A stretch of 58,417 nt of DNA from Akkermansiaceae bacterium (lineage in GTDB: Bacteria > Verrucomicrobiota > Verrucomicrobiia > Verrucomicrobiales > Akkermansiaceae): the NCBI GenBank assembly GCA_025363295.1, contig JANYEC010000095.1:1-58417 (forward strand), read 5' to 3'. The notes beneath the pieces were generated by a model, which was not told where the DNA came from, did not search any database, and worked only from the letters and a program-made list of their open reading frames with translations. Made by a program: the position numbers and the translations under genes. Below, piece by piece: positions 40,752-48,857 of this stretch (the stretch's first letter is position 1; each line of letters starts with the position of its first letter).

Positions 40752-40781
40752 TTCCCGGGGCGGATTGCTCCACCCCGGGAA
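40752..40781 (-). terminator. Attenuator hairpin between rplL and rpoB
   Basis: TTCCCGGGG (40752-40760) and CCCCGGGAA (40773-40781) form a perfect nine-pair stem. On the minus strand U residues follow (complement of the A-run at 40747-40751). A partial terminator here is the classical way to make more L7/L12 than RNA polymerase. Confidence 0.88.
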
Positions 40782-40796
40782 AAAAGCAAAGTGGGA

Positions 40797-41168
40797 TTAC
40801 TTGAGTTCGATTTTGGCACCAGCCTCTTCGAGCTTCTTCTTGGCAGTTTCGCCAGCTTCTTTGGCCACGCCTTCGAGCACCTTTGCAGGAGCACTTTCGA
40901 CGAGCTTCTTCGCATCGGCAAGACCAAGGCCAGGAGCGACTTCGCGGACTGCCTTAATCACGGCAATCTTGTTCGGGCCGCAATCGGTGATTACGACGTC
41001 GAATTCAGTCTTCTCTTCGACAGCCTCGGCGACGGCAGCAGGACCGGCAACGCCGACTGGTGCAGCGGCGGAGACGCCCCATGTTTCTTCAAGTTGTTTA
41101 ACCAGATCGACAGCTTCCAAGACGGTGAGCTTGCCGAGTTCTTCAATCAGTGTTGCAATATTAGCCAT
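40797..41168 (-). CDS. rplL: Ribosomal protein L7/L12
   Basis: The 123-residue stalk protein has the N-terminal dimerisation helices ([22 protein letters not shown]), an Ala/Gly hinge around 34-50, and the C-terminal factor-binding domain ([39 protein letters not shown]). It binds elongation factors as dimers on L10. Unlike its neighbours it has a good Shine-Dalgarno sequence, AAGGAG, 9 bases before the start, which fits its need for four or more copies per ribosome. Confidence 0.97.
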   Translation of the reverse strand: MANIATLIEELGKLTVLEAVDLVKQLEETWGVSAAAPVGVAGPAAVAEAVEEKTEFDVVITDCGPNKIAVIKAVREVAPGLGLADAKKLVESAPAKVLEGVAKEAGETAKKKLEEAGAKIELK

Positions 41169-41198
41169 TTTTGTATTCTCCTTGTTCGGTATCGTCGC

Positions 41199-41215
41199 CC
41201 CCAGAGCCTCTGGGG
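41199..41215 (-). other. Small hairpin between rplJ and rplL
   Basis: CCCCAG (41199-41204) pairs with CTGGGG (41210-41215) around a five-base loop in the 139-base gap. It could slow decay or mark a processing site that lets rplL be expressed separately. There is no U-tract. Confidence 0.4.
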
Positions 41216-41307
41216 ATTTCAGGGCAGCAGCCGCTGCTCCGACGAGGAACCATTATGGGTTCAGGTGACAAACGGGAGCCGCTGCCACCATCACTTCAGA
41301 TTTGTTG

Positions 41308-41907
41308 TTATTCAGCGGCAGGGGTTTCGGCCTCAGCTTCTGCGACCGGGGTCGCTTCCGCTACGACTTCAGCGGCGGGTGCCTCATCGGCAACCGCTTC
41401 TGCAGCTGGGGTTTCCACGGAGGAGCTTTCGCCCTCCGGGTTGAATTTGTTTTGCACGATACGGGCGATGCGGGTCGCAGGCTCGAGAATCGTTGCAAGA
41501 AGTTGGGAAAGGACAGCCTCGCGGGATGGGATATCGGCGATGGCCTTGAGCTTTTCCGCGTCGAGCACGGCATTGCCAAGGATACCCACCTTCATCTCAG
41601 GCTTCTTGAATTCCTTTTCGAAATTCTTGATCACCTTCGCGGCGGAGAAAACTTCGCTTTGGCCCATCACGTAAGCCATTTGGCCGACGAGATCGTTGCC
41701 GATGTCCGGCATACCGGCTTCGGCAAGTGCCTTGCGCATGTAGCTGTTTTTCGCAACCGTACATTGCGCACCACCTGCATCGAGGCGGTTACGGAGTTCT
41801 GTGAACTGCTTCACAGTGAGGCCGGTATAATCGATAACGATCAGGTAAGGAGACGCGTTCACGCGATCCAACAGGCCGTTGATGATGATTTTCTTATCGG
41901 GATTCAT
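41308..41907 (-). CDS. rplJ: Ribosomal protein L10
   Basis: The 199-residue stalk base protein has N-terminal rRNA-binding sequence (LIVIDYTGLTVKQFTELRNRLDAGGAQCTVAKNS) and a helical L7/L12-binding region near 130-155. It continues into an unusual tail of about 45 residues made almost only of Ala, Glu, Pro and Val (for example ETPAAEAVADEAPAAEVV). Most L10 proteins end near residue 165-175. The gene starts 17 bases after rplA with no room for an L10 autoregulatory leader. Confidence 0.95.
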   Translation of the reverse strand: MNPDKKIIINGLLDRVNASPYLIVIDYTGLTVKQFTELRNRLDAGGAQCTVAKNSYMRKALAEAGMPDIGNDLVGQMAYVMGQSEVFSAAKVIKNFEKEFKKPEMKVGILGNAVLDAEKLKAIADIPSREAVLSQLLATILEPATRIARIVQNKFNPEGESSSVETPAAEAVADEAPAAEVVAEATPVAEAEAETPAAE

Positions 41908-41924
41908 GGTCGTTGGCTACCGGG

Positions 41925-42632
41925 TTAAGCTGAAGCTTTGGTGTAGGTGGCGGCTTCCAGAGGGATGCCAGGGAGCATCGAAGCAGCGAGAGTCACGGCT
42001 TGGATGTAGTTCCCCTTCGCGGAGGGTGGCTTGGCACGAACAACGCTGTCCACGAAGGCACGGGCGTTTTCTTCCAATTGGGCAGGCTCGAAGGAGGACT
42101 TGCCGATCGAACCCGAAACGTTGCCGTTTTTGTCGAGTTTGAAATCCACGCGTCCAGCTTTCACTTCGCGCACGGCCTTGGCGGTGTCGTCGGTGACGGT
42201 GCCGGTCTTCGGGTTTGGCATCAGGCCGCGTGGTCCGAGGACCCGGGCGATTTTCCGAACCTCAGTCATGGCATCGGGAGTGGCGATCGCGGAATCGAAA
42301 TCCGTGAACCCTGCCTGCACCTTGGCGATGAGGTCTTCGTAGCCGACGTGCTCAGCGCCGGCAGCGATGGCTGCTTCAGCGGCTGCGCCTTGGGCGAAGA
42401 CGACCACGCGGACATTTCTGCCGGTGCCGTGGGGAAGGGAAACCGAACCACGGACCATTTGATCGCTCTTCCGCGGGTCCACGCCGAGGTGGAACGAGAG
42501 AGTGACGGTCGGGGTGAATTTGGGCGCCGGGAATTGCTTCACGGTTGTGATTGCGTCTGTCAGGGAATAGCTCTTGCCGGTTTGGACAAGGGCGACTGCC
42601 TGTTTGTAGCGTTTGCTGCGGTGTTTGGCCAT
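41925..42632 (-). CDS. rplA: Ribosomal protein L1
   Basis: The 235-residue protein binds 23S rRNA at the L1 stalk and usually represses its own operon. Landmarks are KHRSKRYKQAVALVQTGKSYSLTDAI, VRGSVSLPHGTGR, ARVLGPRGLMPNPKTGTV and the C-terminal AKGNYIQAVTLAASMLPGI. It lies between rplK and rplJ in the standard order. Confidence 0.97.
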   Translation of the reverse strand: MAKHRSKRYKQAVALVQTGKSYSLTDAITTVKQFPAPKFTPTVTLSFHLGVDPRKSDQMVRGSVSLPHGTGRNVRVVVFAQGAAAEAAIAAGAEHVGYEDLIAKVQAGFTDFDSAIATPDAMTEVRKIARVLGPRGLMPNPKTGTVTDDTAKAVREVKAGRVDFKLDKNGNVSGSIGKSSFEPAQLEENARAFVDSVVRAKPPSAKGNYIQAVTLAASMLPGIPLEAATYTKASA

Positions 42633-42727
42633 TTTGGTATTTGTTAGCAGTTCGGTCGGAAATGGTGTTTGCCACTCCCTCCTGCGGGTGCCGGAAACTT
42701 TAGAAAAAAAGCTCCCGGCGGAGAATT

Positions 42728-43156
42728 TCAGTAACCTTCGATTTCGAGGCCCATTTGACGAGCGGTGCCCGCAAGAATGCGACAGGCTGCCTCGGGATCC
42801 TTGGTGTTGAGATCGGGCATCTTGATTTTGACAACCTCCATGAGCTGAGCCTTGGTCAGTTTGCCAACTTTGATCTTGTTCGCCTCTTTCGAGCCAGATG
42901 CAAGACCCGCAGCCTTCTTGAGAAGATTTCCGGCGGGTGGCTTTTTGGTGATGAAGGAGAATGACTTGTCCTTGTAAACCGAAATCACCACTGGCAGCAC
43001 ATCACCCGATTGGGCCTGTGTTGCAGCGTTGAATTCCTTACAGAACGCCATGATGTTGACACCTGCCTGACCGAGAGCTGGGCCCACGGGTGGTGATGGA
43101 TTGGCGGCTCCAGCTTTGATCTGGAGCTTGATGAGTTTGACGACTTCCTTGGCCAT
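42728..43156 (-). CDS. rplK: Ribosomal protein L11
   Basis: The 142-residue GTPase-centre protein has the Pro-rich N-terminus [34 protein letters not shown] and the C-terminal 23S-binding domain ([27 protein letters not shown]). It is needed for RelA activation and factor binding. The N-terminal segment is extended by a few residues (MAKEVVKLI) as in most bacteria. Confidence 0.97.
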   Translation of the reverse strand: MAKEVVKLIKLQIKAGAANPSPPVGPALGQAGVNIMAFCKEFNAATQAQSGDVLPVVISVYKDKSFSFITKKPPAGNLLKKAAGLASGSKEANKIKVGKLTKAQLMEVVKIKMPDLNTKDPEAACRILAGTARQMGLEIEGY

Positions 43157-43220
43157 AATAGATGCTTTTTAAGTGCGGGAGAGGGGTGATTGTAAATTTA
43201 CGAGTGCAGGTCGAGACAAA

Positions 43221-43790
43221 TTATTCTCTTTCGACTTGCCAATATTCGAGTTCGACCGGAGTGCTACGGCCAAAGATGGTAACGGAAACGCGAAGCTTGC
43301 CGCGTTCCGGGTCGATTTCTTCGACGATGCCGTTCTGACTTTGGAATGGACCGTCGGCCACTTTGACCGTGTCACCCACTTCGAAACTGATGGCGGGACG
43401 AACGCTTTCCTCGCGCTCTTTGATCTGGGAAAGCATCGCGTCCACTTCGCGCTGACGCATGGGCGCAGGGCGGTCTTTCGTACCTGCGAAACCGATCACT
43501 CCGTCCATTTCCTTGATAAAAAACCAGGTCTTCTCGACGAGCTGGCCATCTTCGGTGGCGAGGTTCATGTTGACAATGATGTAGCCGGGGAAGAATTTCT
43601 TCTTCGTTTCCGTCTTCTTGCCGCGGCGGATTTCGGAGACCATTTCGGTCGGCACGAGCACTTCGCGGATGTAATCCTGCATATCCTCGGCCTCAGCCGT
43701 ACGGGCGATCCGGTCACGGACCTTTCCTTCCTGGCCGGAGAGGACTTGCACAACGTACCACTGATCGCGGAATGATTTGGTTTCTGACAT
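43221..43790 (-). CDS. nusG: Transcription termination/antitermination factor NusG
   Basis: The 189-residue NusG has an NGN domain (QWYVVQVLSGQEGKVRDRI to about residue 115) and a C-terminal KOW motif (FEVGDTVKVADGPFQSQNGIVEEIDPERGKLRVSV). It binds RNA polymerase and Rho or NusE. The gene sits 42 bases after secE, as in most bacteria. Confidence 0.96.
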   Translation of the reverse strand: MSETKSFRDQWYVVQVLSGQEGKVRDRIARTAEAEDMQDYIREVLVPTEMVSEIRRGKKTETKKKFFPGYIIVNMNLATEDGQLVEKTWFFIKEMDGVIGFAGTKDRPAPMRQREVDAMLSQIKEREESVRPAISFEVGDTVKVADGPFQSQNGIVEEIDPERGKLRVSVTIFGRSTPVELEYWQVERE

Positions 43791-43832
43791 GACGGGTCGG
43801 TCGGAGATGGGTGGAGCGGAGAAACTAACGGA

Positions 43833-44060
43833 TTAGCGGCCCAGATTGGTGAAAAATCCCACAATCAATACGTGGAAGAAGTCCCAGAACTGCACGAACC
43901 CTGCGAGCAGGATCATGGCAATTAGGACGACGATGGTCGAATCAACGAGTTCTTTGTATTTCTTGATGCCTTTGATTTTGGGATCGGACTCCCAAGGCCA
44001 GCTTGCCTTGCGGAGCTCGCCTCTTACTTCACCTAGGAAACTAGAAATTTTCGAAAACAT
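43833..44060 (-). CDS. secE: Preprotein translocase subunit SecE
   Basis: The 75-residue single-helix SecE type begins FSKISSFLGEVRGELRKASWPWESDPKI, containing the conserved amphipathic segment before the membrane helix (STIVVLIAMILLAGFVQFWDFF). It stabilises SecY in the inner membrane. It is preceded directly by tRNA-Trp. Confidence 0.93.
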   Translation of the reverse strand: MFSKISSFLGEVRGELRKASWPWESDPKIKGIKKYKELVDSTIVVLIAMILLAGFVQFWDFFHVLIVGFFTNLGR

Positions 44061-44093
44061 GATGTCGTTTTGACCGTGATACTAAATTGAAAT

Positions 44094-44169
44094 TGGCACG
44101 GAAGGTGGGACTCGAACCCACAACCAACGGTTTTGGAGACCGCTACTCTACCAATTGAGCTACTTCCGT
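44094..44169 (-). tRNA. tRNA-Trp (anticodon CCA)
   Basis: The acceptor stem ACGGAAG/CTTCCGT is perfect, with discriminator G and an encoded CCA (44094-44096). The anticodon stem GCGGT/ACCGT carries the loop CTCCAAA, so the anticodon is CCA. The T-arm has GTTCGAGTC. Its position between tuf and secE is the standard one. Confidence 0.97.
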
Positions 44170-44184
44170 TTTGAGGCGACCAAA

Positions 44185-44247
44185 GGGCATCCCGCTAAAG
44201 AAGCGGGATGCCCCGGAGTCCGGCATTCCTGCGGCAAACCGCAGGAA
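44185..44247 (-). other. Two strong hairpins between tuf and tRNA-Trp
   Basis: The first is a perfect twelve-pair stem (GGGCATCCCGCT 44185-44196, AGCGGGATGCCC 44202-44213). The second is nine pairs (TTCCTGCGG 44226-44234, CCGCAGGAA 44239-44247) with a four-base loop. Both lack a clean U-tract and flank the tRNA 5' end, so processing or 3' protection of the tuf message is more likely than full termination. Confidence 0.7.
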
Positions 44248-44264
44248 GCCTCTTTGCTAAATGC

Positions 44265-45449
44265 TTACTTGATGATTTCGCCCACGCGGCCAGCACCGAC
44301 GGTGCGGCCACCTTCGCGGATTGCGAAACGCATGGTAGGCTCCATGGCGATCGGAGTGATGAGCTCAACTTCAAGATTGATGTTGTCACCAGGCATCACC
44401 ATTTCGACGCCTTCAGGAAGCTTGATGCTGCCAGTCACGTCGGTGGTGCGGAAGTAGAACTGAGGACGATAGTTCGAGAAGAAAGGGGTGTGGCGTCCAC
44501 CTTCTTCTTTCGAAAGAACGTAGATCTCCGACTTGAAAATCGTGTGACCCTTGACGGTGCCGACCTTGGCGATGACTTGGCCACGCTCAACTTGGTCCTT
44601 TTTGAGACCACGAATGAGGAGACCCACGTTGTCACCGGCACGACCTTCGTCGAGGAGTTTCCGGAACATTTCGATGTCGGTCACGGTGGTCTTTTGCGTG
44701 TCGCGGATGCCCACGATTTCGACTTCTTCCATCTTTTTGACGATACCGCGTTCGACACGGCCAGTACAGACCGTTCCACGACCTTCGATCGAGAACACGT
44801 CTTCGATTGGCATCAGGAAAGTTTTGTCAATTGGACGCTCAGGCTCAGGGATGTAGGCATCCACAGCGTCCATGAGTTTCATGACGTTCTCCATTTGGGC
44901 AGGATCGCCATCCAGCGCGAGCTTGGCGGAACCCATCACGATTGGAATGTCGTCGCCTGGGAATTCATACATGGAAAGGAGATCACGGACTTCCATTTCA
45001 ACGAGTTCGAGAAGCTCGGCATCGTCAACAAGATCAACCTTGTTCATGAAAACCACGAGGGCAGGAACGCCGACCTGACGAGCAAGCAGGATGTGCTCGC
45101 GGGTCTGTGGCATTGGGCCGTCTGCGGCCGAAACCACAAGAATACCACCGTCCATTTGAGCAGCGCCGGTGATCATGTTTTTCACATAGTCGGCGTGTCC
45201 TGGGCAGTCCACGTGAGCGTAGTGACGCTTTGCGGTTTCATATTCCACGTGAGCGGTGTTGATCGTGATGCCGCGCTCGCGTTCTTCGGGAGCTGCGTCG
45301 ATGTCCGCGTAGCTTTTCTTTTGGCAGAGCCCCTTCTCAGCAAGTGTGTTGGTGATTGCTGCGGTGAGGGTGGTCTTGCCGTGGTCGACGTGACCGATCG
45401 TGCCGATATTTACGTGCGGCTTATTGCGCTGGAATGCTTCTTTTGCCAT
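44265..45449 (-). CDS. tuf: Elongation factor Tu
   Basis: The 394-residue GTPase delivers aminoacyl-tRNA. The P-loop GHVDHGKT is at residues 19-26, with [14 protein letters not shown] (switch I), [22 protein letters not shown] (switch II) and the specificity sequence NKVD. The kirromycin-contact C-terminal domain is present. It follows tRNA-Thr in the same transcript. One tuf copy is seen here; a second copy elsewhere cannot be excluded. Confidence 0.98.
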   Translation of the reverse strand: MAKEAFQRNKPHVNIGTIGHVDHGKTTLTAAITNTLAEKGLCQKKSYADIDAAPEERERGITINTAHVEYETAKRHYAHVDCPGHADYVKNMITGAAQMDGGILVVSAADGPMPQTREHILLARQVGVPALVVFMNKVDLVDDAELLELVEMEVRDLLSMYEFPGDDIPIVMGSAKLALDGDPAQMENVMKLMDAVDAYIPEPERPIDKTFLMPIEDVFSIEGRGTVCTGRVERGIVKKMEEVEIVGIRDTQKTTVTDIEMFRKLLDEGRAGDNVGLLIRGLKKDQVERGQVIAKVGTVKGHTIFKSEIYVLSKEEGGRHTPFFSNYRPQFYFRTTDVTGSIKLPEGVEMVMPGDNINLEVELITPIAMEPTMRFAIREGGRTVGAGRVGEIIK

Positions 45450-45498
45450 GGTGGTTTGTTGTTCTGCTTGGGACTGTTGAGATTTTTCGAGATTGCCC

Positions 45499-45573
<75 letters not shown>

Positions 45574-45677
45574 AATGTGACATGTATTACTCTACCTTCG
45601 TCCCGACAAAAACACCGCGACCGGTCCCGATTCAAAGCGAGACTGGGCGCGGCACCCCTGACTTGATGTGGGGAAGA

Positions 45678-45713
45678 GCGGGCGGACAGTAGCAAAGCCC
45701 GCTACCCTGTCAA
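45678..45713 (-). promoter_or_regulatory. Strong sigma-70 promoter of the tRNA-Thr/tuf transcript
   Basis: On the minus strand a T-rich UP-like tract leads into the consensus -35 TTGACA (45708-45713). After 16 bases comes the -10 TACTGT (45686-45691), then a discriminator of only G and C (CCGCCCGC, 45678-45685). Such GC-rich discriminators mark stringently controlled stable-RNA promoters. The predicted leader to tRNA-Thr is about 105 bases. Confidence 0.75.
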
Positions 45714-45837
45714 AAAAAATCTCAATGAAAAGGGAAATTGTCCAAATACCCTGAAAATGTCAGAGCATTTGATTTGAGATCTATCAGCGCAAGCCTGCCA
45801 AGACCATCCAACTCATCCTTCATGCCGCCACTATCCA

Positions 45838-47061
45838 ATGACATCTCAAACCAAATGCTCTGGTAGCATGCCCTTGCCTAGTCGCGAGGATGAAGTCTAC
45901 GCTCTGCGCATGCCCGCCGCGACCGAGACCCAATTTTTTCAAACAGGTAGCCCCTCTCATCCGGTGAGGTTGCGCGATGGTGGGCAGCTCCCCTCCGTCA
46001 CGCTGGCTTATGAAACTTGGGGTGAGCTCAATGCGGACCGCTCAAACGCCATTTTTCTGTTTCACGCACTTTCCGGTTCGCATCACGCGGTGGGCTATAA
46101 TTCCGCGATTGAGGGAGTGGGCGCACTTTGGCAACCGGAATTGCATGAAGGCTGGTGGGAAGCAATGATTGGCTCGGGCAAAGCGATCGACACTGATAAA
46201 TATTTCGTCATCTGTGCGAACTATCTCGGCGGATGTTATGGCAGCACCGGACCAGCATCGATCAATCCGGGCACCGGAAAACCTTGGGGCTCTGAATTCC
46301 CGGCAGTCACCGCAGCGGATCAGGTGGAAGTATTCACCCACCTGCTAGATCATTTTGGGATTCATGCCCTTCATGCAGTTGTTGGCCCATCCGTGGGCGG
46401 TTTGATCGCTTTGACATTTGCAACGAGATTCGCAGATCGCGTTAGAAATGTGATCATCATCGCCTCCGGTTATAAGACGACCGTTCTCAACCGCTTGATC
46501 CTTTTTGAACAAATCTTGGCGATTGAAAATGACCCGTATTTTAATGGCGGTGATTATTATGAAACCGATCCGCCACTCTACGGGCTGGCACTTGCACGGA
46601 TGATCTCTCACAAAACCTTCGTTCATCTCGATACCTTCGAGCGCCGGGCGCGGCAGGATGTGGTGCAGGCGGATGACGTGTTAGCATGGTACCGGGTGCG
46701 TGACCAATTCCAAAGCTACATGCTCCATCAGGGGAAAAAATTCGTGAAGCGCTTCGACGCAAACACCTACCTTCGGATCATTGATCTTTGGTCCCGTTAC
46801 GATGCCACTCAAGAAGGCGACGCCGAAACGCCTGCCGATCTGTTTGAACGTGCCCATCTAGCAGGACAAAAGTGGTTGGTTTTTTCAATCGATTCTGATT
46901 TCTGTTTCTATCCGGAAGAGCAATCCGAACTCGTCAAATACCTCGAACAAGCCAAGGTTGATGTCATGCACATCATCGTGCATTCCGACAAGGGACATGA
47001 CTCGTTCCTTGTCGAGCCCGACTTATACACCCCACATGTGTCTTGGGTGTTAGGGAAATAG
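45838..47061 (+). CDS. metX: Homoserine O-acetyltransferase-type alpha/beta hydrolase
   Basis: The 407-residue protein of the MetX family activates homoserine with acetyl-CoA on the way to methionine. It contains LAYETWGELNADRSN, FHALSGSHHAVGYN, the nucleophile GPSVGGL (S185), SIDSDFCFYPEEQ (Asp) and HSDKGHDSFL (His). The family also includes succinyltransferases and serine acetyltransferases, and the deciding residues cannot be read with confidence here. Later in-frame ATGs at 45868 and 45910 are alternative starts. Confidence 0.85.
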   Translation: MTSQTKCSGSMPLPSREDEVYALRMPAATETQFFQTGSPSHPVRLRDGGQLPSVTLAYETWGELNADRSNAIFLFHALSGSHHAVGYNSAIEGVGALWQPELHEGWWEAMIGSGKAIDTDKYFVICANYLGGCYGSTGPASINPGTGKPWGSEFPAVTAADQVEVFTHLLDHFGIHALHAVVGPSVGGLIALTFATRFADRVRNVIIIASGYKTTVLNRLILFEQILAIENDPYFNGGDYYETDPPLYGLALARMISHKTFVHLDTFERRARQDVVQADDVLAWYRVRDQFQSYMLHQGKKFVKRFDANTYLRIIDLWSRYDATQEGDAETPADLFERAHLAGQKWLVFSIDSDFCFYPEEQSELVKYLEQAKVDVMHIIVHSDKGHDSFLVEPDLYTPHVSWVLGK

Positions 47062-47065
47062 TCGG

Positions 47066-48217
47066 TCAAGGATTGGCACTGGCATCCGAGCGGGTGAGCT
47101 CACTTGCTTGCGATTTCAAAAGCCCCTCAGGCAAGCTATCCCGCCATTTTTCAAAAGTGGCTGGGTCCGCACGCAAGAAATGATGAGCGATGGCAGAAGC
47201 GGTTTGTGGAAGCAAAGTGCTGCTCGTTTGCCCTGCGGCCCATTTCGCTGCGGCGGGAGCATCCGTCCTTGCCCAAGCGGTGACCATGAAATTTGCTGCG
47301 GCATCGCGTTCCGAACCGGCGTTGAGTTTGTCTAACCAAGCAAGTCCTGCGCCGGGAGATTGTTGGGCATAGATCGTGGCGAGCTCCTTGATGGCCGCGG
47401 AACGTTCGTTGCCCAGTTTGAGATTCGCTAACAGCCACTCCGAACTGCTTTGTAAATCCACTGTGGCCCAGTTCGCCAGTGTGTTCCCGAAGATGCCCGG
47501 ATCTTGATTGGCTTGGCTCATCGCGAGGCTCATCGCGACCGCTTTGAGAGGGTCACTCTTTGCCCATCCGGCGAGGACGGCGCGTTGCAAGGTGGGCGAC
47601 AACTCACCGAGCGCTGGATGTCCCTTGAGAAATTGCATGGCAGCTTCGGGTTCATTGGTGGCCCATGCGAAATACATGTTTTCCATCGCGGCGTCGCGCT
47701 CCGATGTCTGAGGAAGCTTGATTAGCCAATTTGCCGCTTCAGATCCACTTTGATCCGCCCAATTTTCAGCGATGGCGATCAAGTTGTTATTCAACGCAAC
47801 GCCCGTTAGATTTGCTACCGCCCATTCTGCTGCACCTTTCGGATCGGTCTCGGAAAATTGGTGAAGCGCCAATCGGACAAGTTCATTGCGCCTTTGAGAA
47901 GGTTGCTGACTCTGCAGCCAGCCAAGTGCACCCTGAGGGTTCTTCCTCACCCATGCTTCCATATTCTGCATGGCGAGCTTCAATCGAAGCAGCGGCTCGT
48001 TCTCTGCGTCCAGCCTTGTTTGAAAATTTGTCAAATCGACGTCCGAAACGCTCGCGGAGTGGCGCGACGAAGAGGGCGCTTTAAAGTGGCCGGCCTCAAA
48101 CGTTTTTTCCTGATTCACCGAGGAAACAGGCGATTTCTGCTTTCCTAGCAGGTATCCACCCGCTCCGCAAATGAAGGCGATAGATAGAGTCACAAGCGTA
48201 TGCTCAAGAGGTTTCAT
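47066..48217 (-). CDS. Membrane-anchored helical repeat protein, unknown function
   Basis: The 383-residue protein has one N-terminal membrane segment (TLVTLSIAFICGAGGYLLG), a polar linker, then from about 80 a series of repeats of roughly 35 residues with Trp-Ala pairs (ENWADQSGSEAANWLIKLP, WATNEPEAAMQFL, WAKSDPLKAVAM, WARTDAPAAAKWAAGQ). The pattern is like TPR or HEAT-type helical pairs seen in many verrucomicrobial proteins. The ATG at 48217 is preferred to a TTG eight codons earlier. No enzyme motif is visible. It ends four bases from the convergent metX stop. Confidence 0.7.
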   Translation of the reverse strand: MKPLEHTLVTLSIAFICGAGGYLLGKQKSPVSSVNQEKTFEAGHFKAPSSSRHSASVSDVDLTNFQTRLDAENEPLLRLKLAMQNMEAWVRKNPQGALGWLQSQQPSQRRNELVRLALHQFSETDPKGAAEWAVANLTGVALNNNLIAIAENWADQSGSEAANWLIKLPQTSERDAAMENMYFAWATNEPEAAMQFLKGHPALGELSPTLQRAVLAGWAKSDPLKAVAMSLAMSQANQDPGIFGNTLANWATVDLQSSSEWLLANLKLGNERSAAIKELATIYAQQSPGAGLAWLDKLNAGSERDAAANFMVTAWARTDAPAAAKWAAGQTSSTLLPQTASAIAHHFLRADPATFEKWRDSLPEGLLKSQASELTRSDASANP

Positions 48218-48257
48218 GACAACAATGATCTGGTGTTTCAATCGCTGGACACAAACA

Positions 48258-48287
48258 CGCCGGGAGGAGATTCCACCACTCCCGGCG
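48258..48287 (-). terminator. Terminator-like hairpin after the secreted orphan gene
   Basis: CGCCGGGAG (48258-48266) and CTCCCGGCG (48279-48287) are a perfect nine-pair stem with a 12-base loop. The minus-strand continuation is TGTTTGTG, moderately U-rich. Confidence 0.65.
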
Positions 48288-48311
48288 CGTCATGCGCCAA
48301 TAGGAAAATGA

Positions 48312-48800
48312 TTAGAGAAGGTCGTCCTCGCTGAAGACTAAAACATCTCTCCATTTCCAGCCCTTACGGGTGTATTCAAACAAATCTAATTCAGGAAAAG
48401 CATATCTGTTCAATGATACCGCTTCTCCTTCTGCTATAACATCTGAGAAATAATTACCTCCGCGAAGAGGACTCAAACCATAGGTCATTACGATGGGCCC
48501 CCGGTTTGCCCCATAGTAGGGCATCGCCCAAAGCTCGAAGCTCATGCTTCCCGAGCCCACCGTGGAGTTGTTATTAATTTCATCCATTCCAATCTCAGCG
48601 GAATGATAGTAATTTGCCCCCAAGCTGGTGTATCGACCAGATTGAAGTTTGCGGCCAGTGGATCGGTATTCGCGTGAATCCAGATTATAATAGCCAGAGC
48701 CGTCCAGCGTCAAATCGGCGGCGCGGGATTCTGGGATGGAAGTGACGACTGCGACCAAGCTGATAGCAGTTGTGACAAGAGGGCGGATGTTGGAGTTCAT
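48312..48800 (-). CDS. Small secreted protein of unknown function
   Basis: The 162-residue protein has a signal peptide ending near ESRAADL. The mature part is rich in Tyr, Gly and Ser (for example DGSGYYNLDSREYRSTGRKL) and has only weak secondary structure cues. No family is recognised. Its base composition (AT-rich intervals such as AATTACCTCC) differs from neighbours, so recent acquisition is possible. It may be a single-gene unit, between the hairpin at 48258-48287 and the ATPase gene. Confidence 0.55.
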   Translation of the reverse strand: MNSNIRPLVTTAISLVAVVTSIPESRAADLTLDGSGYYNLDSREYRSTGRKLQSGRYTSLGANYYHSAEIGMDEINNNSTVGSGSMSFELWAMPYYGANRGPIVMTYGLSPLRGGNYFSDVIAEGEAVSLNRYAFPELDLFEYTRKGWKWRDVLVFSEDDLL

Positions 48801-48857
48801 GATTTTCGGTGACGTATTTCGAACGCAGCCATTGGGACGAGAGCCACACTAAAATAT

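Noticed and set aside
45677..45711. An H-type pseudoknot (AGCGGGC/GCCCGCT plus GACAG/CTGTC) upstream of metX, reminiscent in topology of small riboswitches.
   Set aside because: The same bases form a near-consensus promoter for the opposite-strand tRNA-Thr/tuf transcript, which explains them better; the motif sequences do not match SAM-II or preQ1 consensus.
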